Positions 11,814 to 13,016 of a stretch of DNA of 13,016 nt are shown here, piece after piece; the stretch's first letter is position 1, and each line of letters starts with the position of its first letter. The position numbers were made by a program, and so were the translations under genes. The notes beneath the pieces are model-generated. The model had not been told where the DNA came from. It did not search any database and was given only the letters and a program-made list of their open reading frames with translations. The DNA comes from an uncultured bacterium (GTDB lineage Bacteria > Bacillota > Clostridia > Christensenellales > HGM11417): the NCBI GenBank assembly GCA_905215695.1, contig CAJMQN010000018.1, positions 1 through 13,016 on the forward strand. The letters run 5' to 3'.

Positions 11814-12932
11814 CTACTCTTTGGGAGAGGCGTTGATATACTGTGTGAGACGGTAATCCATGTGCATGTCGTCCTCGATGAAGATGACGCGGTTGACGGA
11901 AATCGGCTCGCCGTATCCGCCCGAATCCGTCCGATACTTGACCTGTTCGTCCTTTAAGACGTAAAAGACTTTGGGCTGCCCGGACGCCTGATTTCGCAGG
12001 CTCAAAGAAACCTTGAAGATTTCCGCATCGGTGACGGCTTTTTCGGTGAAGTTGGGGTTTTCGGCGTCCGCAGCGCGGAGGTCGGATTGAAAAGGCGTCT
12101 GCGTGTAGGTCGCCTCCGTCGCGGAAAAACTCATCTCGACGAGTTCGTTCGCGCGGGGATTGAGCACCTTGAATCCGGTGGGGGTCACGTTGCCCTTTCC
12201 GAACTCGGCGTTGACGGAGTAGGCGCGCAAGACCGCGGCAAAACTTTCGTTGTCATAGACGAGGTCGGTGTTCTTATAGTTGTAAGTCTTTTCAAGGTCA
12301 CTGCCCGTACCGCAGTGCAGGGTTGCGATTTCCTTTTCCGTGAGCGTCGCCGAGAGGTCGGTATTTTCGACCTTGGCAGTCGCCTGCGTCTCGCCGTAAG
12401 AGATGGTCTGTTTGTAGTCGGCGCGGGCGAGATACCACTCTCCCGACTCGCCGTCCCGTTTGGGGAAAGTGACCTGCGCAGTCCGCTCGCTCAACTTTGC
12501 GTTCATGGTGTTTTTGGGCAACCCGTTGATGACGACCTTTGCGGTGTAGCTGTCCGTAAAAGTGCCGTCGGCGTTCCAAAATTCCGTCGGGGTGACGGGT
12601 TTCACCGCGTTTTCCTTGTCCGTCACGGCGTAGTACTTGCCCGAAAAGGAGAAAGTATTTTCGATGACGAGGAGCTGTTTGTTGTCCTCGCCGATCTCGG
12701 TCGTGATTTTGGAGACATAGTTTCCCGTGCCCACGATATAGTAACCGATATTAAATCCGCCGATTTCGTCCTCGGTAGGTTTTTCTGCGGAAACCGCGTA
12801 AGTGGAAATTTCGAGGACGTTGGAGCGCCCCCAGGGAGAATAGACGGACATAGCGGTTGCGCCCGCGCACATATTGCACCCGGAAAGGAAAATGGCGCAC
12901 AATAACGATGTCAAAGCGAGAAATTTTTTCAT
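11814..12932 (-). CDS. Lipoprotein of unknown function
   Basis: A 372-aa predicted lipoprotein. Starting at ATG 12932 gives a classic signal peptide MKKFLALTSLLCAIFLSGC with lipobox LSGC and Cys19. The mature protein is rich in Thr, Ser, Asn and Tyr and alternating beta patterns. Examples are EFWNADGTFTDSYTAKVVINGLPKN (mid-chain), TYNYKNTDLVYDNESFAAVLRAY, and a C-terminal IFKVSLSLRNQASGQPKVFYVLKD. No enzyme motif is visible. There is no ribosome-binding site before the ATG (only AGG with one base of spacing), yet a strong promoter has its -10 six bases upstream, so the transcript may begin at the A of ATG. Reading from further upstream would remove the signal peptide. It has its own terminator. 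A role in envelope or spore biology is a guess. Confidence 0.85.
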   Translation of the reverse strand: MKKFLALTSLLCAIFLSGCNMCAGATAMSVYSPWGRSNVLEISTYAVSAEKPTEDEIGGFNIGYYIVGTGNYVSKITTEIGEDNKQLLVIENTFSFSGKYYAVTDKENAVKPVTPTEFWNADGTFTDSYTAKVVINGLPKNTMNAKLSERTAQVTFPKRDGESGEWYLARADYKQTISYGETQATAKVENTDLSATLTEKEIATLHCGTGSDLEKTYNYKNTDLVYDNESFAAVLRAYSVNAEFGKGNVTPTGFKVLNPRANELVEMSFSATEATYTQTPFQSDLRAADAENPNFTEKAVTDAEIFKVSLSLRNQASGQPKVFYVLKDEQVKYRTDSGGYGEPISVNRVIFIEDDMHMDYRLTQYINASPKE

Positions 12933-12938
12933 GCCTAT

Positions 12939-12968
12939 ATTATAACAGGAAGGCGCGGCAAAAGTCAA
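12939..12968 (-). promoter_or_regulatory. Sigma-A promoter abutting the 12932 ATG
   Basis: TTGACT (12968-12963), 18 bp, TATAAT (12944-12939) on the minus strand. The -10 ends six bases before the ATG, which places the usual start site at or next to the start codon. The -35 overlaps the inverted repeat at 12958-12978. Confidence 0.75.
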
Positions 12969-13016
12969 AGACTTTTGCGTGCGCTGTCGCACCCATGTTT
13001 TGCGAAACTCGCAAAA
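12958..13016. repeat. Three back-to-back hairpins at the right edge
   Basis: Perfect inverted repeats in tandem: GCAAAAGTC/GACTTTTGC (12958-12966, 12970-12978, loop AAA); GTGCG/CGCAC (12979-12983, 12988-12992, loop CTGT); TTTTGCGA/TCGCAAAA (12998-13005, 13009-13016, loop AAC). The last reaches the window end and may continue. All are stable as RNA or cruciform DNA. They could be a terminator of the upstream neighbour or a REP-like palindromic repeat. Confidence 0.6.

Noticed and set aside
1..13016. CRISPR array, transposase or prophage signature
   Set aside because: No direct-repeat spacer pattern, no transposase or integrase motif, and no phage gene order is visible.

Overview
The window looks like chromosomal DNA of a spore-forming Firmicute, most likely an uncultured gut-type Clostridia member. 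The grounds are a Spo0A sporulation regulator, a Veg homologue, CotF-like spore-coat proteins, a DUF1540-type cysteine-rich protein, strong GGAGG ribosome binding sites, sigma-A promoters of the TTGACA/TATAAT type, and very clean intrinsic terminators. Coding DNA is moderately GC-rich and the intergenic gaps are AT-rich. I see no phage, transposase, CRISPR array or tRNA.

Layout, left to right. (1) The 3' end of a 5S rRNA (1-52) and its terminator show that an rRNA operon ends here. A lipoprotein gene with Ig-like repeats (133-1620, +) follows almost at once. (2) A minus-strand two-gene operon, PHP-type histidinol phosphatase then thioredoxin reductase (3334-1653), converges on it through a shared bidirectional terminator. 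(3) A divergent promoter region leads rightwards into a nitroreductase that carries a one-base frameshift (3408-3961). Its stop overlaps the stop of a small uncharacterised minus-strand protein (4287-3958). (4) A strong promoter drives a beta-propeller-like lipoprotein (4426-5895). (5) A 500-bp AT-rich gap with Spo0A-box-like sites around a perfect DnaA box precedes spo0A (6408-7181). (6) A double zinc-ribbon protein with a very acidic tail (7305-7781) is followed by a three-gene cluster: veg, then two short CotF/ferritin-like genes (7880-8598). (7) A strong promoter and a hairpin pair ending in a terminator lie upstream of an Ig-like plus beta-helix lipoprotein (8828-10042). (8) rplI (10534-10088, -) is divergent from a 48-residue, 11-cysteine DUF1540-like protein (10645-10791, +). 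(9) An uncharacterised 296-aa minus-strand protein (11712-10822) and a minus-strand lipoprotein (12932-11814) complete the window. The last gene's promoter lies so close to its ATG that the mRNA may be leaderless. Three back-to-back hairpins fill the right edge.

The functional thread is cell-envelope and sporulation biology plus redox housekeeping. There are four unrelated lipoproteins, the sporulation master regulator, small coat-type proteins, and thioredoxin reductase and nitroreductase flavoenzymes. I found no clearly novel multi-gene defence or metabolic system. The most unusual items are the Spo0A receiver with altered acidic-pocket residues, the possible Spo0A/DnaA regulatory cluster upstream of it, the premature terminator (sRNA or leader) at 8689-8770, the apparently leaderless lipoprotein gene, and the acidic double zinc-ribbon protein.
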